Source: CAWIHA01 sp963835855 (GTDB taxonomy: Bacteria; Acidobacteriota; Terriglobia; Bryobacterales; Bryobacteraceae). Taken from it: 64,000 nucleotides of DNA. Made by a program: the position numbers and the translations under genes. The notes under the pieces are model-generated. The model did no database searches and was not told the origin of the DNA. It saw only the letters and a list, made by a program, of their open reading frames with translations. The DNA lies in contig CAWIHA010000027.1 of the NCBI GenBank assembly GCA_963835855.1, forward strand, positions 101,743 through 165,742. The letters run 5' to 3'. Below are positions 53,666 to 63,880 of this stretch, piece after piece (the first letter of the stretch is position 1; the number at the start of each line of letters is the position of its first letter).

Positions 53666-54532
53666 GTGGCCTCAGCGGAGAACCCCATCCAGCGCCCGGC
53701 CCGGAACATCGGCCTGCGACACCCAATTGGCATATTCGACTCCGGCGTCGGCGGCCTGACGGTGCTCAAGGCCTTGCGGCAGAAGGTGCCTGGCCACGAC
53801 TTTCTCTACGTCGGCGATACCGCCCGTGTCCCTTACGGCCGCAAGCCGCGTCAAATGGTCGCCGAATTTGCGCGGGGGATCGCCGGTTTTTTGCTGGATC
53901 AGGGTGTTGAGGCGATCGTGATCGCTTGCAATACGGCTTCCGCCGCCGCGCTTCCGCGGCTCGCGGAGGAGATGCCCGTGCCGGTTTGGGGCGTCATTGA
54001 TCCCGGCGTTGAGGCTGCCCGGCGGATAAGCCGCACGGGGCGGGTGGGCGTGATCGGGACGCGCGGGACTATCGAGAGCGGCGCTTACCAGGGCCGCCTG
54101 GAGGCGCTGGGACTCCAGGTCTGGGCGCAAGCCTGCCCGATGTTCGTGCACTTGGTCGAAGAGGGTTTGGCGGAATCCCCCGAAGCGGAACTCCTGGCGC
54201 ATCACTACCTGGATTCGCGTCCGGCCATCGATACGCTGATCCTTGGCTGCACGCACTACCCGGTCATGCGGAACGTGATCCAGCGTGTGACGGGCGATTC
54301 GGTTGGGCTCGTTTCGAGCGCTGATGCAGCCGCGGAGATGATACGGGAGGCACTGGGCGAGGACTCCCCGCCCCAGAGCGGCGAGCCGGGGCGCATCGTC
54401 CACTACGTTACCGGAGACGTGCTCGCATACAAGCACACGGCTCAGGTTATTGGCGGGGTCGATGGCGAGGTGTTTCCGTTGGATGTCACCGCGCTCACGG
54501 CCTCCCCCCGGCGGACTTACATTGGCTGCTGA
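53666..54532 (+). CDS. murI: Glutamate racemase MurI
   Basis: The 288-residue protein has catalytic Cys88 in IACNTAS and Cys195 in LGCTHYP, the GIFDSGVGGLTVL start and YVGDTARVPYG. It makes D-glutamate for peptidoglycan. The start is GTG at 53666; the first ~18 residues are an extension. It is probably an operon with proC, 25 bases downstream. Confidence 0.96.
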   Translation: MASAENPIQRPARNIGLRHPIGIFDSGVGGLTVLKALRQKVPGHDFLYVGDTARVPYGRKPRQMVAEFARGIAGFLLDQGVEAIVIACNTASAAALPRLAEEMPVPVWGVIDPGVEAARRISRTGRVGVIGTRGTIESGAYQGRLEALGLQVWAQACPMFVHLVEEGLAESPEAELLAHHYLDSRPAIDTLILGCTHYPVMRNVIQRVTGDSVGLVSSADAAAEMIREALGEDSPPQSGEPGRIVHYVTGDVLAYKHTAQVIGGVDGEVFPLDVTALTASPRRTYIGC

Positions 54533-54557
54533 ATCAGACGCTGCCAGGAGTGAAGAA

Positions 54558-55406
54558 ATGCCAGAGCCGAAACGAATCGCGGTGCTTGGGGCGGGCAACA
54601 TCGGCGCCGCCCTGATAGGCGGAATGTTGAAAAGCGGGATCGCGGATCGCGAGCGTCTCCGTGCGACCGTGCTGAGCCAGGAGCGCGCCAGCGAGCTTGC
54701 CGGTCAGTTCTCCATCCCGGTTACGGCCGGCGGGAATCGCGATGCGGCGGAGTGGGCCGCTGTCGTCATCCTCAGTATAAAGCCCGCCACGTTGCCCGCG
54801 GTGCTCGAAGAGATCCGCGACGTGCTGCGCCGCGACCAGATCCTGATTTCGCTGGCCGCGGCCGTGCCGATTGCGCTCATCGAAGGCCTGATCGAAAAGC
54901 ACATGCCCATCTTCCGCGCGATGCCGAACATTCCGGTCGTGGTGCAGGAAGGCGCAACCGCGCTGGCCTCGAATGGCGTGGGCACGCCAGACGAGCAGCA
55001 ATTCGTCGAGAGCATCTTCCGCGCGGTGGGAGTGGTGTGCTGGGTCGAGGAGGAGATGCTGCATGCCGTGACCGCGCTCTCGGGCAGCGGCCCGGCCTAC
55101 ATTTACATGGTCATCGAAGCGCTGATTGAGGGCGGCCTGAAGATGGGCCTCTCGCGTGGAATCGCCACGCGCCTGACCGAGCAGACCGTGCTCGGCGCCG
55201 CCAAGCTCGTCCGCGAGACCGGCCTGCACCCGGCCATCCTCAAAGACCAGGTGATCACCCCAGGCGGCACGACTATCTCGGCCATCCACGAGCTCGAAAA
55301 ACACGGGCTGCGGTCGATGCTCATTTCGGCGATTGAGACGGCCACCAGCGTGTCACGCAGCCGCATGCAAGCGCTGGTCGCGAAGTTCGGCCGCGAAACA
55401 CAATAA
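54558..55406 (+). CDS. proC: Pyrroline-5-carboxylate reductase ProC
   Basis: The ATG at 54558 follows GGAGTGAAGAA. The 282-residue protein has NADP-binding AVLGAGNIGAALIGGM, FRAMPNIPVVVQEG, and the substrate-site LSGSGPAYIYMVIEAL and ITPGGTTISAI. It performs the last step of proline synthesis. Confidence 0.97.
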   Translation: MPEPKRIAVLGAGNIGAALIGGMLKSGIADRERLRATVLSQERASELAGQFSIPVTAGGNRDAAEWAAVVILSIKPATLPAVLEEIRDVLRRDQILISLAAAVPIALIEGLIEKHMPIFRAMPNIPVVVQEGATALASNGVGTPDEQQFVESIFRAVGVVCWVEEEMLHAVTALSGSGPAYIYMVIEALIEGGLKMGLSRGIATRLTEQTVLGAAKLVRETGLHPAILKDQVITPGGTTISAIHELEKHGLRSMLISAIETATSVSRSRMQALVAKFGRETQ

Positions 55407-55520
55407 CCTACCGCTTCGGGGCCTCATCCGGCCCGGCCACCTTACCTCCGATACTCCGCCACACACGTCTTGTTGCCGGGAGATTCCGCCGGCCGCCCCA
55501 CCGTAAAAGGATTCTTGTTT

Positions 55521-55595
<75 letters not shown>

Positions 55596-55663
55596 TCGGG
55601 GATCGGAAACCTCATTATCGCAAAACGACAGCGGCCGGGAAATAGTTAACTCTCATTAATTTT

Positions 55664-57430
55664 TCAATCTGGCACCACCGGCAGCAGCACCTGGGACGGG
55701 TGGAGGCGGTCGTGATAGACGGCCTGCGCAGCGCGGCGAAGCTCGCGCTCATCAGCAATCGGCCGACCGCTATTCGGATTGCGGTCGAACCGCGGGAAGT
55801 TGCTACTCGAGATTTCGATGCGAATCCGGTTCCCCTTCGCGAACAGGTTGCTGGTGACGCCGGCGTCGATGGTGACCGGATAGACCTGTCCCGGCCGCGC
55901 GAGCACGGCTCTTTCGAGTGACTCGCGATATCGCAGCCGCAAGATGCCGTCGGTAAGGTTCCGTGCGTAACCGTTCGGGAAGACGTCCACCAGCTTGGCG
56001 GTGAAATCGGTGTCGGGCTGCGAAGTCGCTACGTACAGCAGGACGCGGACCGGTCCGGTCACCTCGAGCGCGCGCTTGAGCGGCGGGCTGGTGTAGACGA
56101 GCACATCGCCTCGTTTTTCGACGGCGCGCTGGTCCATGGGCCCCCAGGGAAACTTTTTGGGATTGCAGCACACGGCGCCGCCCGTGGTTGGAACGGGGTT
56201 CCCCGGGTCATAGACGAATTGGTCGGCGGGCTGGCGCGCCCGCTCACGCCGCTCAAGGCGCCCATCGCCGCTGAGCGAGTTGGCCCGGCCGTGGCTGGAA
56301 AGGTACAATGGCATCGTCCGCGCGCGGGTCAGCGGCCATTCCTCCTCGTCGCGCCAGCGGTTTGCGCCCATGATGAAAATGCGGATGGGCGGGCGGGCGA
56401 TCGAGCGGCCGCTGTTTCGCGCCGCTTCGTCACCGCCCGGCTTCAGCCAGTAATCGAACCATTCGAGCTGCAGCTTCCGGAGCGGCACCTTCGCGTCTGG
56501 GCCGAAGTCCACCCCTGGAAAATCGTGTGACATATTGTGTGGCCACGGACCAACGATGATCCGGTGCAGGTATCCGTGGCTCCGCATAAGGCGAAAGGCC
56601 TCCAAGTCGCTCTCGACAAAGTTGTCGTACCAGCCGGCGGCGGAGAACACCGGCACGTGCACGTGCTCCAGGCGCTCGCGCGTGCTGATGGATTTCCAAA
56701 ACCCGTCGTAGGCCGGGTGATCAAGCGTCTTCTGGTAGAAGCCAATCGTCTGTCCGGTCGCGGCACGGTCGGACGTGCGCAACGGCAGGTTCAGCACGAA
56801 GCGGCTGAAGTCGGGCTTAGGGAAACCCGGTGCGCGCAGGTTCTCTGCCATCCACTCCAGCCGCTGCCCGAGCTTGAACGCACCGCCCTGGGAGTAGAAC
56901 CGGTCGAAATAATCGTCGCATCCGGAAACTACGGGAAAAATGGCTTTGAGGTACGGATTGTCGAGGAGCGCAGCCTTCCACTGCACGATCCCCAGGTAGG
57001 AACCGCCGGCCATGCCGATCCGCCGGTCGGACCAGCTCTGGCGCGCGATCCAGTTTAGCGTGTCCTCGCTGTCGGCGGATTCCTGGCGCAACGGATCAAA
57101 AACGCCTTCCGAGTCGTAGCGCCCTCGCACGTCCTGGAGGACAACGGCGTAACCATGCTCGATGAAGCCCCGGTAATGCGGCGGGATATCTGTGCCGTTG
57201 TCATACGGCGTGCGCAAGAGGATGGTGGCAACCCGCGCCGGCCTTGCCGGGCGAAAAATGTTAGTCGAAAGCTCGGCGCCGTCGCGCATACGTATGCGCA
57301 CGTCGAGGTCTTTCTCGATCGCGGGTGGCGAGGGCGCGCGAGCCGGACCGGCCAGCGCCAGGGCGGTTAACCAGAGCAGGAATACAGCACGCCTCGCCGG
57401 CGGCAGCAGTGAGTAGAACCCGGTAGTCAT
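55664..57430 (-). CDS. CocE/NonD-family X-prolyl hydrolase
   Basis: The ATG at 57430 gives a signal peptide (FLLWLTALALAGPARA) and ~588 residues; it overlaps the yggS stop by four bases. The alpha/beta hydrolase core has the nucleophile in MAGGSYLGIVQW and the His in VGPWPHNMS, followed by the C-terminal jelly-roll (YTSPPLKRALEVTGPVRV). The family includes X-Pro dipeptidyl peptidases, cocaine esterase and glutaryl acylases. Confidence 0.92.
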   Translation of the reverse strand: MTTGFYSLLPPARRAVFLLWLTALALAGPARAPSPPAIEKDLDVRIRMRDGAELSTNIFRPARPARVATILLRTPYDNGTDIPPHYRGFIEHGYAVVLQDVRGRYDSEGVFDPLRQESADSEDTLNWIARQSWSDRRIGMAGGSYLGIVQWKAALLDNPYLKAIFPVVSGCDDYFDRFYSQGGAFKLGQRLEWMAENLRAPGFPKPDFSRFVLNLPLRTSDRAATGQTIGFYQKTLDHPAYDGFWKSISTRERLEHVHVPVFSAAGWYDNFVESDLEAFRLMRSHGYLHRIIVGPWPHNMSHDFPGVDFGPDAKVPLRKLQLEWFDYWLKPGGDEAARNSGRSIARPPIRIFIMGANRWRDEEEWPLTRARTMPLYLSSHGRANSLSGDGRLERRERARQPADQFVYDPGNPVPTTGGAVCCNPKKFPWGPMDQRAVEKRGDVLVYTSPPLKRALEVTGPVRVLLYVATSQPDTDFTAKLVDVFPNGYARNLTDGILRLRYRESLERAVLARPGQVYPVTIDAGVTSNLFAKGNRIRIEISSSNFPRFDRNPNSGRPIADERELRRAAQAVYHDRLHPSQVLLPVVPD

Positions 57431-58089
57431 GCCCGTTTTTGCGAGCCGAAGAGCGCGGTCCCGATGCGCACATGTGTCGCGCCCTCTTCGATCGCGACCT
57501 CGAAATCGTGTGACATGCCCATCGAAAGCTTGGGCAGGCCGTAGTGCTCCGCGAGCTCGCGCAACTGCCGGAAATACGGACGGGACCGCTCGGCGTCGGC
57601 CGTCCACGGCGGCATCGTCATCAGGCCGGTGAGGCGGAGATTCCTGTAGCGTGCGACGGCGCCAATGAGAGCGGGAAGGTCCTCGGGCAACGCGCCGCTC
57701 TTGGCCTCTTCCCCGGAGAGCTTCACCTCGATCATAATCTCGAGCCCGCCCGCGGCTGCCTCATTCAACCGCGGCGCAAGTTTCGTGCTATCGACAGTTT
57801 GGATGACGTCGAAAAGCTCGGCTGCGCGCCGGGCCTTGTTGGATTGCAGGTGGCCGATCAGGTGGAAGCGTGCGCCCAGCAGGCCGCTAAGCCCGGGCCG
57901 TTTCTGCTCGAATTCCTGGACATAGTTCTCGCCGAACTCGCGGAGGCCCGCCTCGTACGCCTCGACAATGGCCGCTGCCGGGAATGCTTTTGTGACCGCC
58001 ACCAGCGTGATGTCTTCACGCCGGCGTCCGGCGCGCCGGGCGGCGCAGCCAATGCGAGCTTCGATTTCAGCGGCGCGATCTCGCAGCAA
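57427..58089 (-). CDS. yggS: PLP-homeostasis protein YggS/PROSC
   Basis: The 220-residue protein has the PLP lysine in LVAVTKAFPA, FGENYVQEF, FHLIGHLQSNKA, and SMGMSHDFEVAIEEGATHVR. It has the fold-III racemase barrel but no racemase activity and buffers pyridoxal phosphate. The start is TTG with no ribosome-binding site. Confidence 0.95.
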   Translation of the reverse strand: MLRDRAAEIEARIGCAARRAGRRREDITLVAVTKAFPAAAIVEAYEAGLREFGENYVQEFEQKRPGLSGLLGARFHLIGHLQSNKARRAAELFDVIQTVDSTKLAPRLNEAAAGGLEIMIEVKLSGEEAKSGALPEDLPALIGAVARYRNLRLTGLMTMPPWTADAERSRPYFRQLRELAEHYGLPKLSMGMSHDFEVAIEEGATHVRIGTALFGSQKRA

Positions 58090-58095
58090 GTATTC

Positions 58096-58101
58096 ATGAT
58101 A
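58096..58101 (-). promoter_or_regulatory. -10-like box six bases before the yggS start
   Basis: On the minus strand TATCAT, then GAATAC, then TTG at 58089. No Shine-Dalgarno; predicted leaderless. Confidence 0.4.
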
Positions 58102-58171
58102 GCGGGCGGCGAGCCGCTCATTGCAAGGTGGGCTTGACAGACAACTGGTGTGCCGTCCTCGCCGGCCGCGG

Positions 58172-59381
58172 CTACTCGTACCGGAGAGCCTCAGTCGGGT
58201 TCAGGTGGGCCGCGCGGTTTGCCGGCAGGAAACCGAAGATGAGCCCGACGAGCGCGGAAACGCCGAAGGCGATCACGATCGAGGCCGCAGAGATCGGGAT
58301 ATAGATCTGGTTGACCAGGTAGCGGACGCTGAGCGGGATCGCGACGCCGGCCAGGATTCCGGCCGCGCCGCCAGTGACACTGATCAGCACCGCTTCGAGC
58401 AGAAACTGCTGCAAGATGTCGCGCCGCGCCGCGCCCACCGCCATGCGCAGTCCGATCTCGCGGGTTCTTTCCGATACCGTGACCAGCATGATGTTCATGA
58501 TCCCGATACCCGAGATGACCAGCGCGATCGCCGAAACCAGGATCAGCACCAGCGTCAGCACAAGCGCAATCCTCTTCGCGGCATCGAGGATGGCGGTGAG
58601 GTTCTCTACGGAATAACGTGCACCGGGGCGGTGGCGGCTTTCGAGGATCTGGCGTACCATCTGTGTCACCATCGGTACGTCGCCGGCGCGCTTGGCCTGG
58701 ACATACATCGGGTCGATGCGCTCAATCGGCACAAAGTAGCTCATGACGGTGAGGGGGATGAGCACCGTCTCGCTCGTGAGCTCCGAGAGGCCAAAGCTCT
58801 CCACCTTCTCCTTGAACGTCCCGATGATCGTGAACTCGAGGCCGTGTATCTTGATGAGCTGCCCGACCGCGGCCTGCTGACTGCCGAAAAGGCGTTTGGC
58901 GAGCTTCTCAGTGACCAGCGCGACCTTCTGCCGGAGCGCCACATCGCTAGCATCCAGGAAACGCCCGGCAAGAATGATGAGGTTGCGTACTGCTTGATAC
59001 TGCTCGTCCGAGCCGATGACGGCGATATCCTCCTCGCGGCCGTTGATGACCATGCGGTCGAAGGAGGATTCGATTCCCGTCGCGGCGACGATCCTGCCCG
59101 CGAGCTGTTGCCGCGCGGCTTCGACGTTCCGACATCTTGACGAAATCGGCTCCCACCTGCGCTGCAGTCTGCTGCGTGCCGATCTGGTACTGCGCGTAAA
59201 TCATGTTTGAACCGATACCCTGGATCTGCTCGAGAATGTAGTCGCGGCTGGTCAGTGAAATCGTCACAACGAGAATTACGGAAGCCGTGCCGATGACCAA
59301 GCCGAGGCCCGTCAGGAAGGTGCGGATTTTGTTTGCGCGCAGTGCGCTAATGCTGAAGGATAGCGCTTCGGAAAGAAACAT
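58172..59381 (-). CDS. MacB/FtsX-type ABC permease, frameshifted
   Basis: From 59381 (MFLSEALSFS) the first frame has the N-terminal helix (RTFLTGLGLVIGTASVILVV) up to ADFVKMS. At about 59128 one extra base shifts it to NVEAARQQLAGRIVAATGIE, the MacB periplasmic domain and the three C-terminal helices, ending in the family-typical PANRAAHLNPTEALRYE. The joined protein is ~403 residues. No ABC ATPase or adaptor lies next to it. Confidence 0.85.
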
Positions 59382-59382
59382 A

Positions 59383-60095
59383 TCAGATGCTGGAAGCCTG
59401 CCGCAGTAAAAGCTCGGCTTCCCGGCGGGGCGGGTCATCCGGGGTAAGCGGCGATTCGAGGTAGCGCTTCAGCAGATTCCGGGCTGCCTCGAGGTTCCGG
59501 CGTATGCGAATGTAAGTGCTGGCGCGCGCGAAGAGCAGTTTGGGTGCGTTCGGGTCAACGCGCTCGGCCCGCTGGAATGCCTCTTCGCTCCGCTGGTACT
59601 GGCCAGTGTTGGCCAGGAACTTCGCGAGGTCGATCCAAAGCCCGAGTTGCTGCGGAGCGAGTTCTGCTGCGCGGCGGAATTGCTGCTCCGCAGTGTCGAA
59701 TTCCTTGCGCCTCTCCGCCAGGCGGGCCTGCGCCCAGTGATACTCGGCGGGGTTGAGCCGGCCGATGCGGTCCGCCAGGGCCGCGGCCTTCTCGAAGCCG
59801 CCCCCAGAAACCCTGGTGCGTCCAGATAATACTCGAAAAGATCGCTGATCGCCTCCAGGTTCTGCGGGTCGAGTTGGATCGCACGCTCGAAACTGTCGCG
59901 AGCTTTGGACGCGTATCGTGGAGCAGTGAGGAATACGGAAGTCTCGGCCCGCCGGCCGTAGGCGCGGCCGAGCCACAGCCAGGATTGAGAATCCTGGGGG
60001 CCAAGGTCCGCCGCTTTTTGGAACAGCTCCGAGGCCCTCTTGGCGTCGCCCTGCATGTAATAGCACTGGCCCATGAGAAGTACGTGCCGGCTCAA
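59383..60095 (-). CDS. TPR-repeat protein, frameshifted and possibly 5'-truncated
   Basis: The first frame carries GQCYYMQGDAKRASELFQKA, then WLGRAYGRRAE and LDPQNLEAISDLFEYYL up to DAPGFLG. A run of five G at about 59800, where six would keep the frame, then switches it to GGFEKAAALADRIGRLNPAE and further repeats to RREAELLLRQASSI. It probably lacks its natural N-terminus because the divergent gene at 60122 starts right there. TPRs mediate protein interactions; the partner may be the ABC permease after it. Confidence 0.7.
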
Positions 60096-60121
60096 TCTGC
60101 GAATTTCCAGGAGGCGCGAAT

Positions 60122-60361
60122 ATGTGGTTAATCTGGACGATACTGCTCGGCATCCTCGCCGGTTGGCTTGCGGGTCAACTTGTAAAGGGGCGCGGGATGG
60201 GTCTTCTGGCTGACTTGATTGTAGGAGTTGTTGGTTCGGTCCTGGGCGGATTTGTTTTCGGGCTGTCGGGCTTTCGGCTTACGGACTGCTCGGTGTCTCG
60301 TTATGGCAGTCGTCGGCGCGGTGATACTGCTCGTAATCATTCGCGCGATCAAACGCTCCTG
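60122..60361 (+). CDS. GlsB/YeaQ/YmgE-family small membrane protein, doubly frameshifted
   Basis: The start MWLIWTILLGILAGWLAGQL, then IVGVVGSVLGGFVFGL is the conserved first half of this ~80-residue family. The second half needs two one-base corrections: near 60276 to reach AYGLLGV, and near 60299 to reach MAVVGAVILLVIIRAIKRS, which ends at the TGA at 60359-60361. Function in the envelope or stress response is not well defined. Confidence 0.75.
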
Positions 60362-60395
60362 AGTATTCAGCGGGAGTTTCGCTGCACGCTTCGCA

Positions 60396-60764
60396 TCATC
60401 CGGCGAGGGGTCCACCCTCGCCTTGCAACCAACGCAGAAACTTGTTGTCGTTGTCCACCAGAACCACTTTGGGGAGGATAGGGGCATCGCAGAGTTCAAA
60501 TCCCATGATGATGATTTCTTCCCCTTCCTTGATGATGTGCGCGGCCCCGCCGTTCATGCAGATCACGCCCGAACCGCGCTCGCCTGGAATCGCGTAGGTC
60601 TCCAGCCTAGCTCCGGTCGTGTTGCTTATCACCAGGACTTTTTCGCCTGGCCAAATACCGACCATCTCCATCAAACTCACGTCAATGGTTATGCTGCCGA
60701 CGTAGTCCGGCCGTGCCTCCGTGACCGTCGCTTTGTGAATCTTCGATCGCAGAACCCAGCGCAT
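60396..60764 (-). CDS. panD: Aspartate 1-decarboxylase PanD
   Basis: The 122-residue protein has the self-processing site YVGSITID (cleavage before Ser24, which becomes the pyruvoyl group), LETYAIPGERGSGVICMNGG, and AHIIKEGEEIIIM. It makes beta-alanine for pantothenate. It starts 10 bases after the upstream M16 gene, apparently in the same transcript. Confidence 0.95.
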   Translation of the reverse strand: MRWVLRSKIHKATVTEARPDYVGSITIDVSLMEMVGIWPGEKVLVISNTTGARLETYAIPGERGSGVICMNGGAAHIIKEGEEIIIMGFELCDAPILPKVVLVDNDNKFLRWLQGEGGPLAG

Positions 60765-60773
60765 GAGAAGTCC

Positions 60774-62267
60774 TCAGTTTTCGCTTTTTCCAGTGACGTC
60801 CACAACTGCGACCGGCCCGTATTTCGCGAGCACGTCCTGGATTTGCTTGCGGTCGCCCACGCATATCCATTGCAAGTGTTCGAGGTCGATGTATTTCTTT
60901 GCTGCAGCCTGCACGGCTGGCGCGTCAATCGCCGCGATATGGTCGGGATACGTATTCCAATAATCGGCAGGCAGGCCAAAATGCTGTACCGTCAGCCAAC
61001 TGTTCAACACTTGCGTCGGTTGCTCGAGAGACAGAGCGAATCCCGCGATAATGGCGCGACGAGACTCGTCCAATTCGCCCTGCGGCACACGCTCATTATT
61101 GATGAGTTTCAATTCGTACACCAATTGCGTCATCGAGCCGTCCGTCACAGGCGTGCGCACGGCAGTGCTTGTGGTCCAATCGCCTGGATAAATTTCCGAA
61201 TTAAATCGACTGTATACCCCGTAGGTGTAACTGTGCACCTCGCGCAAATCGAGGAAGAGCCGCGACTGAGGGCCGCCTCCAAGAACCTGATTCATAACGG
61301 TGAGTGCGTAAAAATCGGGGTCTGTCCGGCGGATGCTGCGATCTCCGCCAATGATGAACGTCTGCACCGAATTCGGGCGGTCTACGAGGGTAATCTTGGC
61401 TGGCAGGGGAGTCGCACTCATCGGTAGTTTCATCGGCGGCTCGGCGGCGCCCATCCAGCCGCCGAAGTATTTCTCGACGAGAGCCTGCATGTCCGTTGTC
61501 TTGAAGTCTCCAGTGACTCCCAAGATCGAATTGCCGGGGCGAAAATGCGCATCGTGGAATTTCTTCAGGTCATCGGCTGTGACTTTTTCGATCGATTCCT
61601 TCGTCGGAGATGTGACGGATAGAGGCGCATCCCCGTAAAGCACGCGGCGGAAAGCCTGTCGCGCAAGGAAACTCGGATTTGAGAGACGCTGTTCGAGGCT
61701 TGCCTGCTCGCGCTGTTTGTATTGCGCGAGTTCGCCGGCGGGGAATGACGGATGGAGCACTGTGTCACTCAAGAGGTCCAGGATTTGCGGCGCATCGTTG
61801 ATCAACCCCGAAGCGTCGACGGAAAGATAGCTTGATCCAAACGCGGCCGTGGCACTCAAGCTCGCTCCCAACGAGTCGGTCTCATTGGCAATCTGAGAGC
61901 TCGTGCGGCGCTCGGTGCCTTCGCGGAGCATGCCGGCGGCAAAAGAAGCCAATCCCGGAAGATCAGTTGGGTCGGCCAATTGCCCCGGACGAATCCAGAG
62001 TGAGAATGCAACGGTCGGAAGTTTGTGATTCTCCAGAAGCAAGAGAGTCAGCCCATTCTTGAGCTTCACGACCGTTGGGCGCGGGAGTTGCACTCGAAGG
62101 ACTTCCTTGTTCACAGGTGCGCGGTTCAGCCGCTGCACTTCGCCCAGCGGCGTCAACTTCTCCTGCGCTCTCGCTGGGGGAGCTGCTGGCGCCGCAAATG
62201 CGACAACGACCAGGGCAGCGAGAGCCGGCTGCCAATTTAATTTAGAATTCAGGCCAAGAATTTTCAT
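60774..62267 (-). CDS. M16-family peptidase, non-catalytic partner
   Basis: The ATG at 62267 (MKILGLNSK) gives a signal peptide ending at PARAQ and ~497 residues. It has two M16 half-domains but no HxxEH, only FAAGMLREG at that position. It keeps the C-type R/Y pair region (LFLDLREVHSYTYGVYS). Bacterial M16 enzymes often work as a pair of one zinc-bearing and one R/Y-bearing subunit; the partner is the next gene upstream. Confidence 0.9.
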   Translation of the reverse strand: MKILGLNSKLNWQPALAALVVVAFAAPAAPPARAQEKLTPLGEVQRLNRAPVNKEVLRVQLPRPTVVKLKNGLTLLLLENHKLPTVAFSLWIRPGQLADPTDLPGLASFAAGMLREGTERRTSSQIANETDSLGASLSATAAFGSSYLSVDASGLINDAPQILDLLSDTVLHPSFPAGELAQYKQREQASLEQRLSNPSFLARQAFRRVLYGDAPLSVTSPTKESIEKVTADDLKKFHDAHFRPGNSILGVTGDFKTTDMQALVEKYFGGWMGAAEPPMKLPMSATPLPAKITLVDRPNSVQTFIIGGDRSIRRTDPDFYALTVMNQVLGGGPQSRLFLDLREVHSYTYGVYSRFNSEIYPGDWTTSTAVRTPVTDGSMTQLVYELKLINNERVPQGELDESRRAIIAGFALSLEQPTQVLNSWLTVQHFGLPADYWNTYPDHIAAIDAPAVQAAAKKYIDLEHLQWICVGDRKQIQDVLAKYGPVAVVDVTGKSEN

Positions 62268-62313
62268 CGCAAGCGCTCCTTTGAATAACTTCTCTTGAGC
62301 ACGCATTTGAATC

Positions 62314-63697
62314 TCAATGCGCCTGTTTAGCCGGCCCGGTTGCTTCGTGCGAGGCCGGCAACGTGGTGATCAGAGTGCGCTGATCGCGAACCAGGCACTT
62401 CTTGGCGGCGGCATCTACTTGTTCGAGCGTCACCGCATCCTGTTTGTCTTGAACCGTGTTGATCAACTCCGGATCGTTGAAGTACACCGTGTACTGCCCG
62501 ATCAGAATTGCCGTACGAAGCGACGACCGGCGTTGCTCGATAAAGCGGCGCAGGAGTTGCGTCTTGGCCTTTGCGAGTTCATCGGGCGTTACGCCATCTT
62601 TCACGACGGCGGCAATTTCTTCCTCAATCCCCTTTTCAAGGTCTTCCACCTTCACACCAGGTGCCGGATTTGCGGAAAGATACAGCAGGCTCGGGCCGAT
62701 TCTTGCATCGGCAAACGCCGAGACATCGGAAGCAAGCTGTTTGTCTTTGACAAGGTGCTGATAGAAGCGCGAACTCTGGCCTTGTCCAAGAATGACGGCA
62801 AGCTCCTGGGCGGCGTAATTGTCCGGCGTGTTGCCCGGCGGGATGTGGTAAGCAATGTCAATTTCCGGCAGGCGCGCTAGCGGATCTAAAATTGTCTCGC
62901 GGCGCTCCCCATAGTGCGGATCTTCCGTCAAGTCCACTGTGGGCGGCGCGGGCTGAGATGGAATCGGGCCAAAGTACTTCTTCACTTCGACTAGAGCTTC
63001 GTCCGGATCAAAATCGCCCACGAGCGTCAAGACAGCATTGTTCGGCGCGTAGTAGGTGCGGAAGAAATCCGTGACGTCCTGGAGCGTTGCTTGGTCCAGA
63101 TCGGCCATCGAGCCGATCGTCGAATGCTTGTACGCGAAGTTATCGTAGGAGAGATTGTCGAGATCCAAATTCGCATGAGCGTACGGCTGGTTGTCGTAAC
63201 TTTGCCGGCGTTCCTCCTGGACTGTTTTGCGCTGATTTTCAAGCTTCGCTTGCGTGATCGTGAGCGCTCGCATGCGATCGGATTCGAGGAATAGACCGAG
63301 GTCGAGCTGGTTTTTTGGTAACTCCTCGAAATATACGGTGCGATCTTCGTTCGTTGTGCCGTTCATGCCGCCGCCATTGTTCATCACGAGGCTGAAATGC
63401 TCGCCTTTGCCCACGTTTTCGGAGCCCTCAAACATCATGTGCTCGAACAAGTGGGCGAAGCCCGTTCTCCCAGGGCGTTCGTTGCGGCTCCCCACGTTGT
63501 AAGCGACGTTAATCGAATACACAGGCGCGCTATGGTCCGGCACCAGAATGACGCGCAGGCCGTTGTCGAGGCGCGAATCGTGCAGCTCAAGATTCGGCAA
63601 CTCGGACACCTCCCGCCCAAACAAGCGCCGCGCTCAGTCCAAGACAGCCCAAAAGCCCCGGCAAGAGCACAACCTTCCACCAACGCTTTGCGGCCAT
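62314..63697 (-). CDS. M16-family zinc peptidase, catalytic partner, probable frameshift near the start
   Basis: The mature part has the zinc motif FAHLFEHMMFEG (HxxEH) and NEDRTVYFEELPKNQL. Its frame has an ATG only at 63624, without a signal peptide. A signal peptide (KVVLLPGLLGCLGLSAALVWA) in the neighbouring frame begins at ATG 63697, eight bases after a perfect AGGAGG. A one-base change at about 63618-63626 would join them. It is first of an M16-M16-panD run. Confidence 0.88.
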
Positions 63698-63880
63698 ATT
63701 TCTCACCTCCTGGCAACTGACATCATTCTGCATATTTGGATAGCGGATGGCAAACACACCCGCATGGTTTCACACCTTGGACGAAGCCTAATTCTACATG
63801 TGAGCAAGCTAACCGTAACTTTGCGCTCCCCATCTTGACTTTGCCAAAATGGCCCGCCTAGACTCGATGTCCCAAGCCAA